This document shows, in pieces, positions 23,623-31,933 of a stretch of 64,000 nucleotides of DNA. A model generated the notes under the pieces. The model made no database searches and was not told where the DNA came from. It worked only from the letters and a program-made list of their open reading frames with translations. A program made the position numbers and the translations under genes. Where the stretch lies: the NCBI RefSeq assembly GCF_004014875.1, contig NZ_CP034929.1, forward strand, positions 2,728,001 to 2,792,000, read 5' to 3'. The DNA comes from Nocardioides yefusunii. Lineage in GTDB: Bacteria > Actinomycetota > Actinomycetes > Propionibacteriales > Nocardioidaceae. Every line of letters begins with the position of its first letter. Positions within the stretch are counted from its first letter, which is position 1.

Positions 23623-24591
23623 GTGCCCCTTCGTCCTGTCCGTTCTGCCCTGGCCGGCTCTGCTGCCCTCGCCACCTCCGTGGCGTGCCTCGCCCTCGCC
23701 CCGGCCCCCGCGCTCGGCGCAGGCACCACGTCCTCGCGTGCCACCGCCTCAACGGTGTCGGTGAAGTTGGACCGCGCAACCGCGAAGATCGGCACGAAGG
23801 TCGTCCTGCGTGGCTCGGTGAAGGGTGCGTCGAAGGCGAAGCGCAAGGTCTCCCTGCAGACCCGGGACGCGAAGGGCCGCTGGCGCACGCTCGAGTCGCG
23901 CCGCACCAAGGCTGACGGTTCGTTCGCGTTCCCGACGCCCACCTGGAACCGCACGCACCCGCTGCGGGTCCGGGCCGCTGCCGCTGGCAAGGTCAAGGTC
24001 GGCACCTCGAAGGTCGTGAAGCTGAAGCGCACGATCCCGGCCACCACCGGCGGATCGGCCAAGGCCTGGACCCCTCTGTTTGACGGCATGGTGGCGCGCT
24101 GGAACCCCTGCGCTCCGATCACCGTGCGGGCCGACAAGACCAACGCCCCGTCATGGTTCGTGAAGGAACTGAAGTCGGTGCTGGCAGAGAACTCGCTCTA
24201 CACCGGACTCACCTTCGACTTCGAGGGCACCGGGGCCCGCAAGGATTCCGACATCTACGTCCAGTGGCGTACCGCGAAGAAGATCCCGTCCTTGGCCGGC
24301 GACACCTCCGGTGTCACCAGGACGGGCGTGACGCGTCAGGGCGAACTCGTGACTGCGCGCATCTCGCTCGACCTCGCCGACTACTTCTACGGCCGGACGT
24401 TCTGGCGTTCGGTGATGCGTCACGAACTCGCGCACGCCGTGGGCCTGGACCACGTCAAGGACTCCAAGCAGCGGATGTACGCCTACACGATCGTGGACGC
24501 CCCCAACGCCAAGCGGTGGAGCAAGACGTGGGGGGCCGGTGACGTCGCCGGACTCAAGCGCGTCGGCGCCACCTACGGCTGCATCGGCTGA
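23623..24591 (+). CDS. Secreted zinc metalloprotease (matrixin-like)
   Basis: A 322-residue secreted protein. A signal peptide (VPLRPVRSALAGS and a hydrophobic run ending ALG) spans about residues 1-32. A beta-sandwich module follows (about 40-135: VSVKLDRATAKIGTKVVLRG and onward). The C-terminal catalytic domain carries HELAHAVGLDH from H267, the HExxHxxGxxH metzincin zinc site with Glu268 as catalytic base. A downstream Met (MYAYT) may be the Met-turn. GTG 23623 has GGGAG upstream. Target unknown; cell-wall or environmental proteins are plausible. The beta module resembles modules in the GH16 protein at 2307. Confidence 0.82.
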   Translation: MPLRPVRSALAGSAALATSVACLALAPAPALGAGTTSSRATASTVSVKLDRATAKIGTKVVLRGSVKGASKAKRKVSLQTRDAKGRWRTLESRRTKADGSFAFPTPTWNRTHPLRVRAAAAGKVKVGTSKVVKLKRTIPATTGGSAKAWTPLFDGMVARWNPCAPITVRADKTNAPSWFVKELKSVLAENSLYTGLTFDFEGTGARKDSDIYVQWRTAKKIPSLAGDTSGVTRTGVTRQGELVTARISLDLADYFYGRTFWRSVMRHELAHAVGLDHVKDSKQRMYAYTIVDAPNAKRWSKTWGAGDVAGLKRVGATYGCIG

Positions 24592-24658
24592 CCGCTTCCC
24601 GTCGTCCGGCCCAGCGGAAACGCCGCGCAGCGGGCTCTTCGGCACGTACCGTCCACGC

Positions 24659-25126
24659 GTGACCGATCAGTCGAACCCCAGCCACGACCCGTACGCCCAG
24701 AACCCGCAGCCGGTCGCCCCGTACAACCCGTACGCCGCACCCGCCCAGCCGCCGGTTCCCCAGTACGGGCAGCAGTACGGCCAGCCGATGCCGGGGCAGG
24801 CTCCGTACGGCGTCGCGGGGAGCCCCTATGCCCAGTACGCCCACCTCGGCGCGACCGGTGCCGCTGCCGCGCCGACCAGCACCCTGTACCAAGTGGCTGC
24901 GATCATCAACTGGGTCGTGCTCGGGCTCTTGGTCGTGGGAACGTGCGGTCTCGGGATCATCGCCGCTGCGTGGTACATCCCCATGACCATCGCCATCCAC
25001 AAGGGCGCCAAGGACAGGGTCCAGCACACCGCTCTGGCCGTCTGCACGCTCCTCTTCTGCAACATCGTGTCGGGCATCCTCATGCTCTGCGACCAGGGCA
25101 ACCGCAGCGAGCGGCCCACGTACTGA
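24659..25126 (+). CDS. Pro/Tyr/Gln-rich membrane protein (DUF4190-like)
   Basis: A 155-residue protein. The N-terminal 75 residues are a disordered Pro/Tyr/Gln/Ala-rich tail (PYAQNPQPVAPYNPYA and similar), followed by two membrane helices (about 80-115 and 122-145). This layout is common among small actinobacterial membrane proteins. GTG 24659 is chosen because an upstream ATG at 24539 overlaps the metalloprotease gene. No good ribosome-binding site precedes it. Function unknown. Confidence 0.65.
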   Translation: MTDQSNPSHDPYAQNPQPVAPYNPYAAPAQPPVPQYGQQYGQPMPGQAPYGVAGSPYAQYAHLGATGAAAAPTSTLYQVAAIINWVVLGLLVVGTCGLGIIAAAWYIPMTIAIHKGAKDRVQHTALAVCTLLFCNIVSGILMLCDQGNRSERPTY

Positions 25127-25164
25127 CCCTCAGCGCCGCTGACGCCGGCGTCACTGCGCCCAAA

Positions 25165-25214
25165 GTGTGCAGTTGCGAGGGTTCAGACCTCGCTCAACGC
25201 CCCGAACTGCACAC
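25165..25214. repeat. Nested inverted repeat, possible dispersed element
   Basis: Outer arms GTGTGCAGTT (25165-25174) and AACTGCACAC (25205-25214) enclose inner arms GCGAGG (25175-25180) and CCTCGC (25188-25193). It lies between two convergent genes, just before a separate terminator hairpin, and is more elaborate than needed for termination. Confidence 0.55.
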
Positions 25215-25246
25215 CTTCCGCTCACCCACACAGGTGCAGCAATGCC

Positions 25247-25282
25247 GAAGGCCCGGCCCCTCACAGGAGGGACCGGGCCTTC
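25247..25282 (-). terminator. Terminator of the nrdR-nrdJ operon
   Basis: A 10-bp stem GAAGGCCCGG/CCGGGCCTTC (25247-25256 with 25273-25282) with an additional 5-bp inner stem and ACAG loop, 20 bases after the nrdJ stop on the minus strand. Confidence 0.8.
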
Positions 25283-25302
25283 AGGCGTTCAGCGGCAGAC
25301 GA

Positions 25303-28149
25303 TCAGCTGCAGCCGGAGGTGCTTCCGCAACCCTCGCAGACGTGGCAGGAACCAGCGGGACGCATCTTGGTGCCGCAGGTCATGCAGAGCGGGGAGTCGA
25401 CGGCCGAACCGGTGATCTTCTCGAGCAGCTCGGCGGAGGTGTGCGCCTGACCGACCTTCTCGACGACGACCTTGGGCTCCACGACCTTGGCCTCGAGGAC
25501 CTCGACCGGAGCGGCCTTGAGGGACTCCAGCTCGGTCTCCTCGGCAACAGGCTCATAGGAACCGGTCTCGAGGTGACGCTGACGCTCGTCGGCCGAGTAG
25601 ATGCCGAGCATCGAGCGCTCGTCGAACGACATGTAGTCGAGAGCCAGGCGACGGAAGATGTAGTCCATGATCGACTGCGCCATGCGGACGTCCGGGTCAT
25701 CAGTGAGACCGGCGGGCTCGAAGCGCAGGTTGGTGAACTTCGAGACGTAGGTCTCCAGCGGGACGCCGTACTGCAGGCCGATCGAGACGGCGATCGAGAA
25801 GGCGTCCATCACGCCGGACAGGGTCGAGCCCTGCTTGCCGAGCTTGAGGAAGACCTCACCGAGCTGGCCGTCCTCGTGCGCGCCGGAGGTCATGTAACCC
25901 TCGGCGCCACCGACGGTGAACGACGTGGTGCGGGAGACGCGCGACTTGGGCAGACGCTTGCGGGTCGGGCGGTAGACGATCTTCTCGACGACCTTGACCG
26001 CGGCGTCGTCGGACGCGGCAGCAGCAGCGGCGTCCTTGTCAGCAGCGTCCTTCTTGGCCTTGCCGCCACCGTCAGCCAGGGGCTGGCCGACCTTGCAGTT
26101 GTCGCGGTAGACAGCCGTGGCCTTGAGGCCCAGCTTCCACGACTGCATGTAGACGTCCTCGATCTCCTCGACCGTGGCGGTCTCGGGGAGGTTGACGGTC
26201 TTGGAGATGGCGCCCGACAGGAACGGCTGAGTGGCAGCCATCATGCGGACGTGACCCATGGGGGCGAGAGCGCGGGCACCCATCGCGGTGTCGAAGACCT
26301 CGTAGTGCTCGGTCTTGAGGCCGGGCGCGTCGATGACGTGACCGTGCTCGCCGATGTAGGCCACGATCGCCTCGATCTGCTCCGGCTGGTAGCCGAGGTT
26401 CTTGAGAGCACGCGGGATGGTCTGGTTGACGATCTGCATGGAACCGCCGCCGACGAGCTTCTTGAACTTCACCAGGGAGAAGTCGGGCTCGATGCCGGTG
26501 GTGTCGCAGTCCATCATGAAGCCGATGGTGCCGGTCGGCGCGAGCACGGAGGCCTGCGCGTTGCGGTAGCCGTTGGTCTCGCCCAGATCGATGCAAGCGT
26601 CCCAGGCCTTCTTGGCGGCCTCGAGGACGGCGGTGTCGACGTTGTTGAGGGTCTTGACGTCGTTGTTGGCGTCGCGATGCTTGCGCATGACGCGCTTGTG
26701 GGCGTCGGCGTTGCGGGCGTAGCCGGCGTACGGGCCGACGACCTTCGCGAGCTCGGCGGAACGCTTGTAGGAGGTACCGGTCATCAGCGAGGTGATGGCG
26801 GCGGCCATCGAGCGGCCACCCTCGGAGTCGTAGCCCAGGCCCATCGCCATGAGCAGGGCGCCGAGGTTGGCGTATCCGATGCCCAGCTGGCGGTAGTCGC
26901 GGGTGTTCTTCTCGATGGCCTCGGTGGGGAAGTCACCGAACGCGACGGAGATGTCCATCGCGGTGATGATCAGCTCGACGGCCTTCTCGAAGAGGTCGGT
27001 GTCGAAGGTGTCGTCGTCCTTGAGGAACTTGAGCAGGTTCAGCGACGCCAGGTTGCAGGCGGTGTTGTCGAGCGACATGTACTCCGAGCACGGGTTGGAC
27101 GCGGTGATGCGGCCGGTCTCGGGGTTGGTGTGCCAGTCGTTGATGGTGTCGTCGTACTGCAGACCCGGGTCGGCGCACTCCCAGGCGGCCTTGGAGATCT
27201 TGCGGAACAGCGAGCGGGCGTCGACGGTGTCGATGACCTCGCCGGTGTCGCGGGCACGCAGACCGAACTCGGTACCGGCCTCGACGGCCTTCATGAACTC
27301 GTCGGTGACGCGGACCGAGTTGTTGGCGTTCTGGTACTGGACCGAGGTGATGTCCTTGCCGCCGAGGTCCATGTCGAAGCCGGCGTCGCGCAGCGCGCGG
27401 ATCTTGTCCTCCTCGCGCGCCTTGGTCTCGACGAACTCCTCGATGTCCGGGTGGTCGACGTCGAGGACGACCATCTTGGCCGCACGACGCGTGGCGCCGC
27501 CCGACTTGATGGTTCCGGCGGACGCGTCAGCGCCACGCATGAAGGAGACGGGGCCCGACGCGGTGCCGCCCGAGGAGAGGAGCTCCTTGGAGGAACGGAT
27601 GCGGGAGAGGTTCAGGCCTGCGCCCGAACCGCCCTTGAAGATGAAGCCCTCTTCCTTGTACCAGTTGAGGATCGAGTCCATCGAGTCGTCGACCGACAGG
27701 ATGAAGCAGGCCGAGACCTGCTGCGGCGACGAGGTGCCGACGTTGAACCACACCGGGGAGTTGAAGGAGAAGTACTGGTTGACGAGGAGCCAGGTCAGCT
27801 CCTCCTCGAAGATCTGCGCGTCAGCGGCGGAGGCGAAGTACGCGTGGTCGAGTCCGGCCTTGGCGTAGGTCTTCACGATCCGGTCGATGAGCTGCTTGAG
27901 GCTCTGCTCGCGCTCGGCGCTGCCCACGGCACCACGGAAGTACTTGGTGGTGACGATGGTGGAGGCGTTGACGCTCCAGAAGTCGGGGTACTCGACGCCG
28001 CGCTGCTCGAAGACGGTCTCGCCGGTCTTCCAGTTGGTCTGGACGACGTCGCGGCGCTCCCAGGTGATGGCGTCGTACGGGTGGACGCCCTCGGTGCTGA
28101 AGACACGCTTCATCTTCAGTCCGCCCTTGTTGACCGTCTTCGTGCTCAC
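25303..28149 (-). CDS. nrdJ: Class II (adenosylcobalamin-dependent) ribonucleotide reductase
   Basis: A 948-residue enzyme that reduces ribonucleotides to deoxyribonucleotides using coenzyme B12, so it works with or without oxygen. The family signatures are NSPVWFNVG, FKGGSGAGLNLSRIRSS, ASNPCSEYMSLDNTACNLASLNL with an active-site cysteine, and APTGTIGFMMDCDTTGIEPDF. A variable linker of Ala/Lys/Asp follows, then a C-terminal cysteine-rich tail (CMTCGTKMRPAGSCHVCEGC) for thiol re-reduction or metal binding. GTG 28149 has GAAGGGAA about eight bases upstream; a longer frame to 28200 is not supported. It follows nrdR by 83 bases in the same direction and is predicted to be NrdR-controlled. Confidence 0.96.
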   Translation of the reverse strand: MSTKTVNKGGLKMKRVFSTEGVHPYDAITWERRDVVQTNWKTGETVFEQRGVEYPDFWSVNASTIVTTKYFRGAVGSAEREQSLKQLIDRIVKTYAKAGLDHAYFASAADAQIFEEELTWLLVNQYFSFNSPVWFNVGTSSPQQVSACFILSVDDSMDSILNWYKEEGFIFKGGSGAGLNLSRIRSSKELLSSGGTASGPVSFMRGADASAGTIKSGGATRRAAKMVVLDVDHPDIEEFVETKAREEDKIRALRDAGFDMDLGGKDITSVQYQNANNSVRVTDEFMKAVEAGTEFGLRARDTGEVIDTVDARSLFRKISKAAWECADPGLQYDDTINDWHTNPETGRITASNPCSEYMSLDNTACNLASLNLLKFLKDDDTFDTDLFEKAVELIITAMDISVAFGDFPTEAIEKNTRDYRQLGIGYANLGALLMAMGLGYDSEGGRSMAAAITSLMTGTSYKRSAELAKVVGPYAGYARNADAHKRVMRKHRDANNDVKTLNNVDTAVLEAAKKAWDACIDLGETNGYRNAQASVLAPTGTIGFMMDCDTTGIEPDFSLVKFKKLVGGGSMQIVNQTIPRALKNLGYQPEQIEAIVAYIGEHGHVIDAPGLKTEHYEVFDTAMGARALAPMGHVRMMAATQPFLSGAISKTVNLPETATVEEIEDVYMQSWKLGLKATAVYRDNCKVGQPLADGGGKAKKDAADKDAAAAAASDDAAVKVVEKIVYRPTRKRLPKSRVSRTTSFTVGGAEGYMTSGAHEDGQLGEVFLKLGKQGSTLSGVMDAFSIAVSIGLQYGVPLETYVSKFTNLRFEPAGLTDDPDVRMAQSIMDYIFRRLALDYMSFDERSMLGIYSADERQRHLETGSYEPVAEETELESLKAAPVEVLEAKVVEPKVVVEKVGQAHTSAELLEKITGSAVDSPLCMTCGTKMRPAGSCHVCEGCGSTSGCS

Positions 28150-28232
28150 GCGCGGTTCCCTTCGCTGCTCTCGAATAGTGGTGTGATGCGTTGCCGGCAC
28201 GACGCCCTGTGGGGCGGGTCGCTGCCGAAGTT

Positions 28233-28700
28233 TCAGGTGGCGGGGACGGCCTCACGCGCGGTGGCGCGCATGGACTCGATCTCCCGGATGAAGTCGTCCG
28301 CGTCCGTGAACGACTTGTAGACGCTCGCGAAGCGCAGGTAGGCCACTTCGTCGAGGGCCTTGAGCGGGGCCAGGATCGCCATGCCGACTGCGTGGGCCTC
28401 GATCTCGACCGAACCCTTGGCGCGCAGCGCGACCTCGACCTCCTGGCCGAGGCACGCGAGCTGGTCCTCGGTGACCGGGCGGCCCTTGCAGGCCTTGCGG
28501 ACGCCCTGGACGGCCTTGTCCCGGTTGAACGGCTCGGTGGCGCCGGAGCGCTTGAGCACGTTGAGCTGCATGAGCTCGACAGTGCTGAATCGCTTCTCGC
28601 ACTGGGTGCAGGTGCGACGACGGCGGATCTGACCGCCGTCCTCGGAGACGCGGGAATCGAGGACCCGGGTGTCACTGTGTCGGCAGTGCGGACAGTGCAC
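28233..28700 (-). CDS. nrdR: Transcriptional repressor NrdR
   Basis: A 155-residue nucleotide-sensing repressor of ribonucleotide reductase genes. The N-terminal zinc ribbon has C3, C6, C31 and C34 (MHCPHC and RTCTQC), followed by an ATP-cone domain (about 48-138) that reads ATP/dATP levels. The length and the [15 protein letters not shown] motif are diagnostic. The GTG start at 28700 has AGGAGGGGTG upstream. It is the first gene of the nrdR-nrdJ operon, and two NrdR boxes lie about 190-240 bases upstream, so autoregulation is likely. Confidence 0.96.
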   Translation of the reverse strand: MHCPHCRHSDTRVLDSRVSEDGGQIRRRRTCTQCEKRFSTVELMQLNVLKRSGATEPFNRDKAVQGVRKACKGRPVTEDQLACLGQEVEVALRAKGSVEIEAHAVGMAILAPLKALDEVAYLRFASVYKSFTDADDFIREIESMRATAREAVPAT

Positions 28701-28891
28701 GGCTCACCCCTCCTGGTCTCCCGACGACGACGTCGGTGTTGCTGGTTCGTTTCTTCAGTGACAGAGCCACCGCGACGCCGTCCTCAGACATGCCTCCCGC
28801 ATCCCCCCTCTGGGAACGGGCACCTGTGGACAGAAGCGCCTTTTCTGTGGATGAACACGGGCTTTCTGTGCATCATCGCCAGACCATCATG

Positions 28892-28938
28892 TCACTAGAT
28901 GTGGATGACCGCACCGCTGTGACTACTAGATCTTGTGG
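28892..28938 (-). promoter_or_regulatory. Paired NrdR boxes upstream of nrdR-nrdJ
   Basis: Two 16-bp sites, TCACTAGATGTGGATG (28892-28907) and CTACTAGATCTTGTGG (28923-28938), match the NrdR box consensus (acaCwAtATaTwGtgt) at most conserved positions; the second is better. They are spaced 31 bp start to start, three helical turns, the arrangement known for NrdR. They precede the minus-strand operon and are presumed to overlap its promoter. Confidence 0.8.
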
Positions 28939-29165
28939 CAACCGTACGCGCCTTCCCCAATACTTGGCAAGCCGATCCACCGGACTCAGGGAACCAGAAA
29001 AAGCGCCCACGTCCACCCTTCAAGATGCTTCAGCAAAGACGCAGGTCACGCCCGCCACGACAACTCTCGAACAACCTCGGGAGTCCGTCTGGACCACGCC
29101 GATGTGACGCGACGAGCACGCCCGAAGACCCCACTCGCGAACCACTCCCCTGCCACAATGACCCC

Positions 29166-29501
29166 GTGGCAACAGGCAAGCGTGCAGGATCCCGTCGGGC
29201 TGCTTCCTCGACCCCCAAACCCCACGCCTCGACGCTCCTCCACATCGGTGGCGTGACTGCCTGCGTCATTGCGTGGGGGTATCTCGTCCTGTCGGCCGTG
29301 GACTTCGGGAGCACCGCCAAGAACGGCAACTCACTCGCCTGGGTCCTCCTGGCCCTGGCTGCCGTCGGCGCCGCCGCCAGCCTGTTCGTCGGCCTCATGC
29401 TGACCCTCCGACTCCTCAGCACCCTGGGCCTGACCCAGAGCGACCCTGACGGAAAGCCCGTGCCGCCACGGCCCACGGGCGGGCGGCGCGCCGCGCGCTG
29501 A
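29166..29501 (+). CDS. Small membrane protein of unknown function
   Basis: A 111-residue protein with a basic, Ser-rich N-terminus and two membrane helices (about 25-45 and 57-82), then a Pro/Arg-rich C-terminus. GTG 29166 fits a leaderless transcript: a CACAAT -10-like hexamer lies at 29154-29159, six bases before the start codon, and there is no ribosome-binding site. A longer in-frame ATG at 28935 lies in the NrdR-box region and lacks coding character. It converges with the LysM gene. Function unknown. Confidence 0.65.
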   Translation: MATGKRAGSRRAASSTPKPHASTLLHIGGVTACVIAWGYLVLSAVDFGSTAKNGNSLAWVLLALAAVGAAASLFVGLMLTLRLLSTLGLTQSDPDGKPVPPRPTGGRRAAR

Positions 29502-29521
29502 CCCCCAGGGACCCCGAGGCC

Positions 29522-29917
29522 TCAGACCTCAGCCGGCACCCGGAGGCGCTGGCCGAGCTGGACCACCGCAGTGTCGAGGGCGTTCATCCGCTCGATCTCA
29601 CGCATCACCGAGCGCACCTCGCCGTCGTCGGCGATCTCCGCAGCAATGCCCCACAATGTGTCACCCTCGTCGACCACGACGATGCGCGAGGCCACATCCT
29701 CACCCGCCTTGTCGGCAGCCTCGGACACGCTCCCCAGCACCACGCCGGCCAAGAACGCGATCAGGAGCCCTGCGACCACCACGACCACGCGCCCCCGTCG
29801 CGTCAGACGGACGCCACCGCGGGGCGCAGGCCGAGCCGGATCAACCACGCCACCCTGAGCACGCACACGCGACGAGGCGGCCGGAGCGCCGGGGAACTCG
29901 ATGACGACACTGCTCAT
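29522..29917 (-). CDS. LysM-domain membrane protein, candidate SOS division inhibitor
   Basis: A 131-residue protein with a basic N-terminal tail, one membrane helix (about 44-66) and a C-terminal LysM domain (about 78-131: VVVDEGDTLWGIAAEIADDG and VQLGQRLRVP) facing the cell wall. Its position beside lexA matches M. tuberculosis Rv2719c (ChiZ), B. subtilis yneA and C. glutamicum divS, which block division during the SOS response. ATG 29917 has CAGGAGGT upstream. Three LexA-like boxes lie 134-217 bases upstream. The specific role is inferred from context. Confidence 0.82.
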   Translation of the reverse strand: MSSVVIEFPGAPAASSRVRAQGGVVDPARPAPRGGVRLTRRGRVVVVVAGLLIAFLAGVVLGSVSEAADKAGEDVASRIVVVDEGDTLWGIAAEIADDGEVRSVMREIERMNALDTAVVQLGQRLRVPAEV

Positions 29918-30050
29918 GGGGACCTCCTGGAAGTGGCGGCCAGTTCTTCACTGGTCGATCCGGCCGTGCGCCGGACGCTCACTCCGTTGTCTAGTTGCCC
30001 GCTCCGACATCTTTGGATCCCCAACTCGGAGCCCACCACGCCGAAGCGTT

Positions 30051-30134
30051 CGATCAGGTGTTCGAATCGAGCGCGATGCCGACGATAGAACACCTGTTCG
30101 AACGGATCAAGCATTTGTTCGAGCAAATGTTCGA
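30051..30134. promoter_or_regulatory. Array of three LexA (SOS) boxes
   Basis: Three sites fit the actinobacterial LexA box (TCGAAC-N4-GTTCGA). They are CGATCAGGTGTTCGA (30051-30065, one mismatch in the GAAC half), TAGAACACCTGTTCGA (30086-30101, both GAAC and GTTC perfect) and TCGAGCAAATGTTCGA (30119-30134, one mismatch). They lie between the divergent LysM gene and the GNAT gene, so either or both could be repressed. Confidence 0.82.
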
Positions 30135-30249
30135 TTGGAGTCGTCCCGGACGCCATGGCGTCGCCCACGCACCCCCACCTGTTCCACCAGCAGGAACGTC
30201 ACCACTTTCCGGGATGCAGGTGCCCCGCCCCCTGCCTAACGTGTGCCAC

Positions 30250-31041
30250 ATGCGCCACGTGCTGACGACCCCACAGGACACCGTCGAGGGAGACTTCTCG
30301 ACCCTCCAGCGGAGGTTGTCGCGCTCTGCCGTCCTGCAGCGGCTCGACGCCCCTGACGCCACGGCCTTCTGGGCACCTCTGCCCCTCGTCGCGGTCAACG
30401 TCATCGCAGACGCGCACATCCCCGATGCACAGGCAGCCGAGCGCGTCACCGAACTCATCGCCCCCTTCGTCGAGCGCGGGCACCCCTTCCAGTGGATCAC
30501 CACCCCCTCGACCACCACCCCCACTCTGGAGTCGACCCTCGCCCAGGCCGGACTCCGCGCCCACGAGTACCCCGCCATGCACGCCAGCCTGCGCAACCCG
30601 GTCGACCCCTGCACCCCGCACGACGTCTTCATCGACATCGTCTGGCCCGACCAGGTCGCACCCGTCACCACCGCGATCTTCAACAACTTCGGACACGCCG
30701 AGGACCTCGCCGACGAGCACCTCGACATCCTCGAGACGCTCGACCCCGAGACGAACCACTACTTCCTGGCGCGCAGCCTCCTCAACGGGATGACGCTCGG
30801 CGCCGGCACGATGCACGCCCGCGGCGACAGCGTCATGCTCGCCAACATCACCGTGCTCCCGCCTGCCCGAGGCCGCGGCCTCGAACGTGCCCTGGCCGCG
30901 ACGATGATGAACCGCGCCGCGAGCACCGGCTCGAACACCGCAACGATCGTCGCGAACCACGCCACCTACGCGACCTACCTGGAGTTGGGGTTCCGCACCC
31001 AGTTCGACGTGGTCACGTGGGTCTGGAAGCCGCACCGCTGA
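30250..31041 (+). CDS. GNAT-like acetyltransferase domain protein
   Basis: A 263-residue soluble protein. The C-terminal half (about 165-263) follows the GNAT pattern: strand VMLANITVLPPARGRGLERALAATMM corresponds to motif A with an R-G-x-G-L coenzyme-A loop, and YATYLELGFRTQFDVVTWVW is the final strand pair. The N-terminal half (LLARL-type helices and VAVNVIADAHIPDAQAAE) may be a degenerate second GNAT unit. ATG 30250 is preceded by TAACGT (30236-30241) as a possible -10, suggesting a near-leaderless gene; GTG 30241 is an alternative. The gene lies between LexA boxes on both sides, which is unusual for this family. Substrate unknown. Confidence 0.7.
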   Translation: MRHVLTTPQDTVEGDFSTLQRRLSRSAVLQRLDAPDATAFWAPLPLVAVNVIADAHIPDAQAAERVTELIAPFVERGHPFQWITTPSTTTPTLESTLAQAGLRAHEYPAMHASLRNPVDPCTPHDVFIDIVWPDQVAPVTTAIFNNFGHAEDLADEHLDILETLDPETNHYFLARSLLNGMTLGAGTMHARGDSVMLANITVLPPARGRGLERALAATMMNRAASTGSNTATIVANHATYATYLELGFRTQFDVVTWVWKPHR

Positions 31042-31069
31042 TCCGCGGGCGCGCGCCGCGGTGTCCAAT

Positions 31070-31085
31070 TCGAACACCTGTTTGA
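31070..31085 (+). promoter_or_regulatory. LexA box upstream of lexA
   Basis: TCGAACACCTGTTTGA matches the actinobacterial SOS box with one mismatch in the right half (GTTT). It lies 62 bases before the lexA start, in position for autorepression. Confidence 0.85.
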
Positions 31086-31146
31086 AAACGAGTGCCCTGA
31101 GCCACTAGCGTTGGACCAACGTCCACGCCAGGCTCAGGAGGATCCG

Positions 31147-31863
31147 ATGCCCAAGTCGCAGTCCAGCGACAACAATGTTGTCGCGCTGCGGAGCGGAGGG
31201 TCGGTCCCCAGCGACCTCACGCCGCGCCAGCACCTGGTGCTCACCACCATCCAGGCCGCCATCGAAGAGGCCGGCTACCCGCCGAGCATGCGCGAGATAG
31301 GCAAGGCCGTGGGCCTGACCAGCTCGAGCAGCGTCTCGCACCAGCTCCGCACCCTCGAGGAGAAGGGCTACCTGCGTCGCGACCCCAACCGGCCGCGCGC
31401 ACTGCAGGTGGTTCTGCCCGAGACGCTGACGGCCGCGCGCACTGACGACGAGACCTTCGACCCCACCGACCTCGGCAACGCACAGCCCGCAGCGGTGAAC
31501 GTCCCGGTCGTGGGTCGCATCGCGGCAGGCGGACCGATACTGGCCGAGCAGCGCGTCGAGGACGTCTTCCCACTGCCGAGGCAGCTGGTCGGCGAGGGCG
31601 AGCTCTACATGCTCGAGGTCTCCGGAGACTCGATGATCGACGCCGCCATCTGCCACGGCGACTACGTCGTGGTTCGTCGTCAGCCCGACGCCGACAACGG
31701 CGACATCGTGGCCGCGATGATCGACGGCGAGGCCACCGTCAAGACGTTCCAGCGTCGAGACGGACACGTCTGGCTGATGCCGCACAACGATGCCTACGAG
31801 CCGATCGACGGTACCCACGCCACGATCCTCGGCAAGGTCACCGCAGTACTGCGCAGCATCTGA
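31147..31863 (+). CDS. lexA: SOS-response repressor LexA
   Basis: A 238-residue repressor and self-cleaving serine/lysine protease. The N-terminal winged helix (about 25-88) contains [20 protein letters not shown] and [20 protein letters not shown]. The autocleavage site is A127-G128 in RIAAGGP. The catalytic dyad is S162 (SGDSMID) and K199 (ATVKTF). ATG 31147 has a perfect AGGAGG at 31137-31142; an in-frame ATG at 31111 lies closer to the promoter and is less likely. A LexA box is 62 bases upstream. A strong terminator shared with dinG follows. Confidence 0.97.
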   Translation: MPKSQSSDNNVVALRSGGSVPSDLTPRQHLVLTTIQAAIEEAGYPPSMREIGKAVGLTSSSSVSHQLRTLEEKGYLRRDPNRPRALQVVLPETLTAARTDDETFDPTDLGNAQPAAVNVPVVGRIAAGGPILAEQRVEDVFPLPRQLVGEGELYMLEVSGDSMIDAAICHGDYVVVRRQPDADNGDIVAAMIDGEATVKTFQRRDGHVWLMPHNDAYEPIDGTHATILGKVTAVLRSI

Positions 31864-31879
31864 CCCACCCACGAACATG

Positions 31880-31911
31880 AGAAGGGCCCCGCCTCACGGC
31901 GGGGCCCTTCT
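31880..31911. terminator. Bidirectional terminator between lexA and dinG
   Basis: A perfect 14-bp stem (31880-31893 with 31898-31911) with a TCAC tetraloop between the convergent lexA and dinG stops, ending in TTCTGC/TTCTCA on either strand. Confidence 0.9.
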
Positions 31912-31933
31912 GCATTCAGAAACACGGCACGGA

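Noticed and set aside
24943..28320. A 1125-codon open frame antisense to nrdJ on the plus strand
   Set aside because: nrdJ has full family motifs on the minus strand; the antisense frame is a by-product of high-GC codon bias and has low-complexity composition.
28150..28930. Cobalamin riboswitch controlling nrdJ
   Set aside because: No B12-box-like GCCACTG-type conserved core was seen in the nrdR-nrdJ leader or the 83-base gap between the genes.
29914..30168. An 84-codon minus-strand frame with repeated EHLLEQ/FEHLIER motifs
   Set aside because: The repetitiveness comes from translating the LexA box array; it overlaps the LysM gene start and has no independent ribosome-binding site support.
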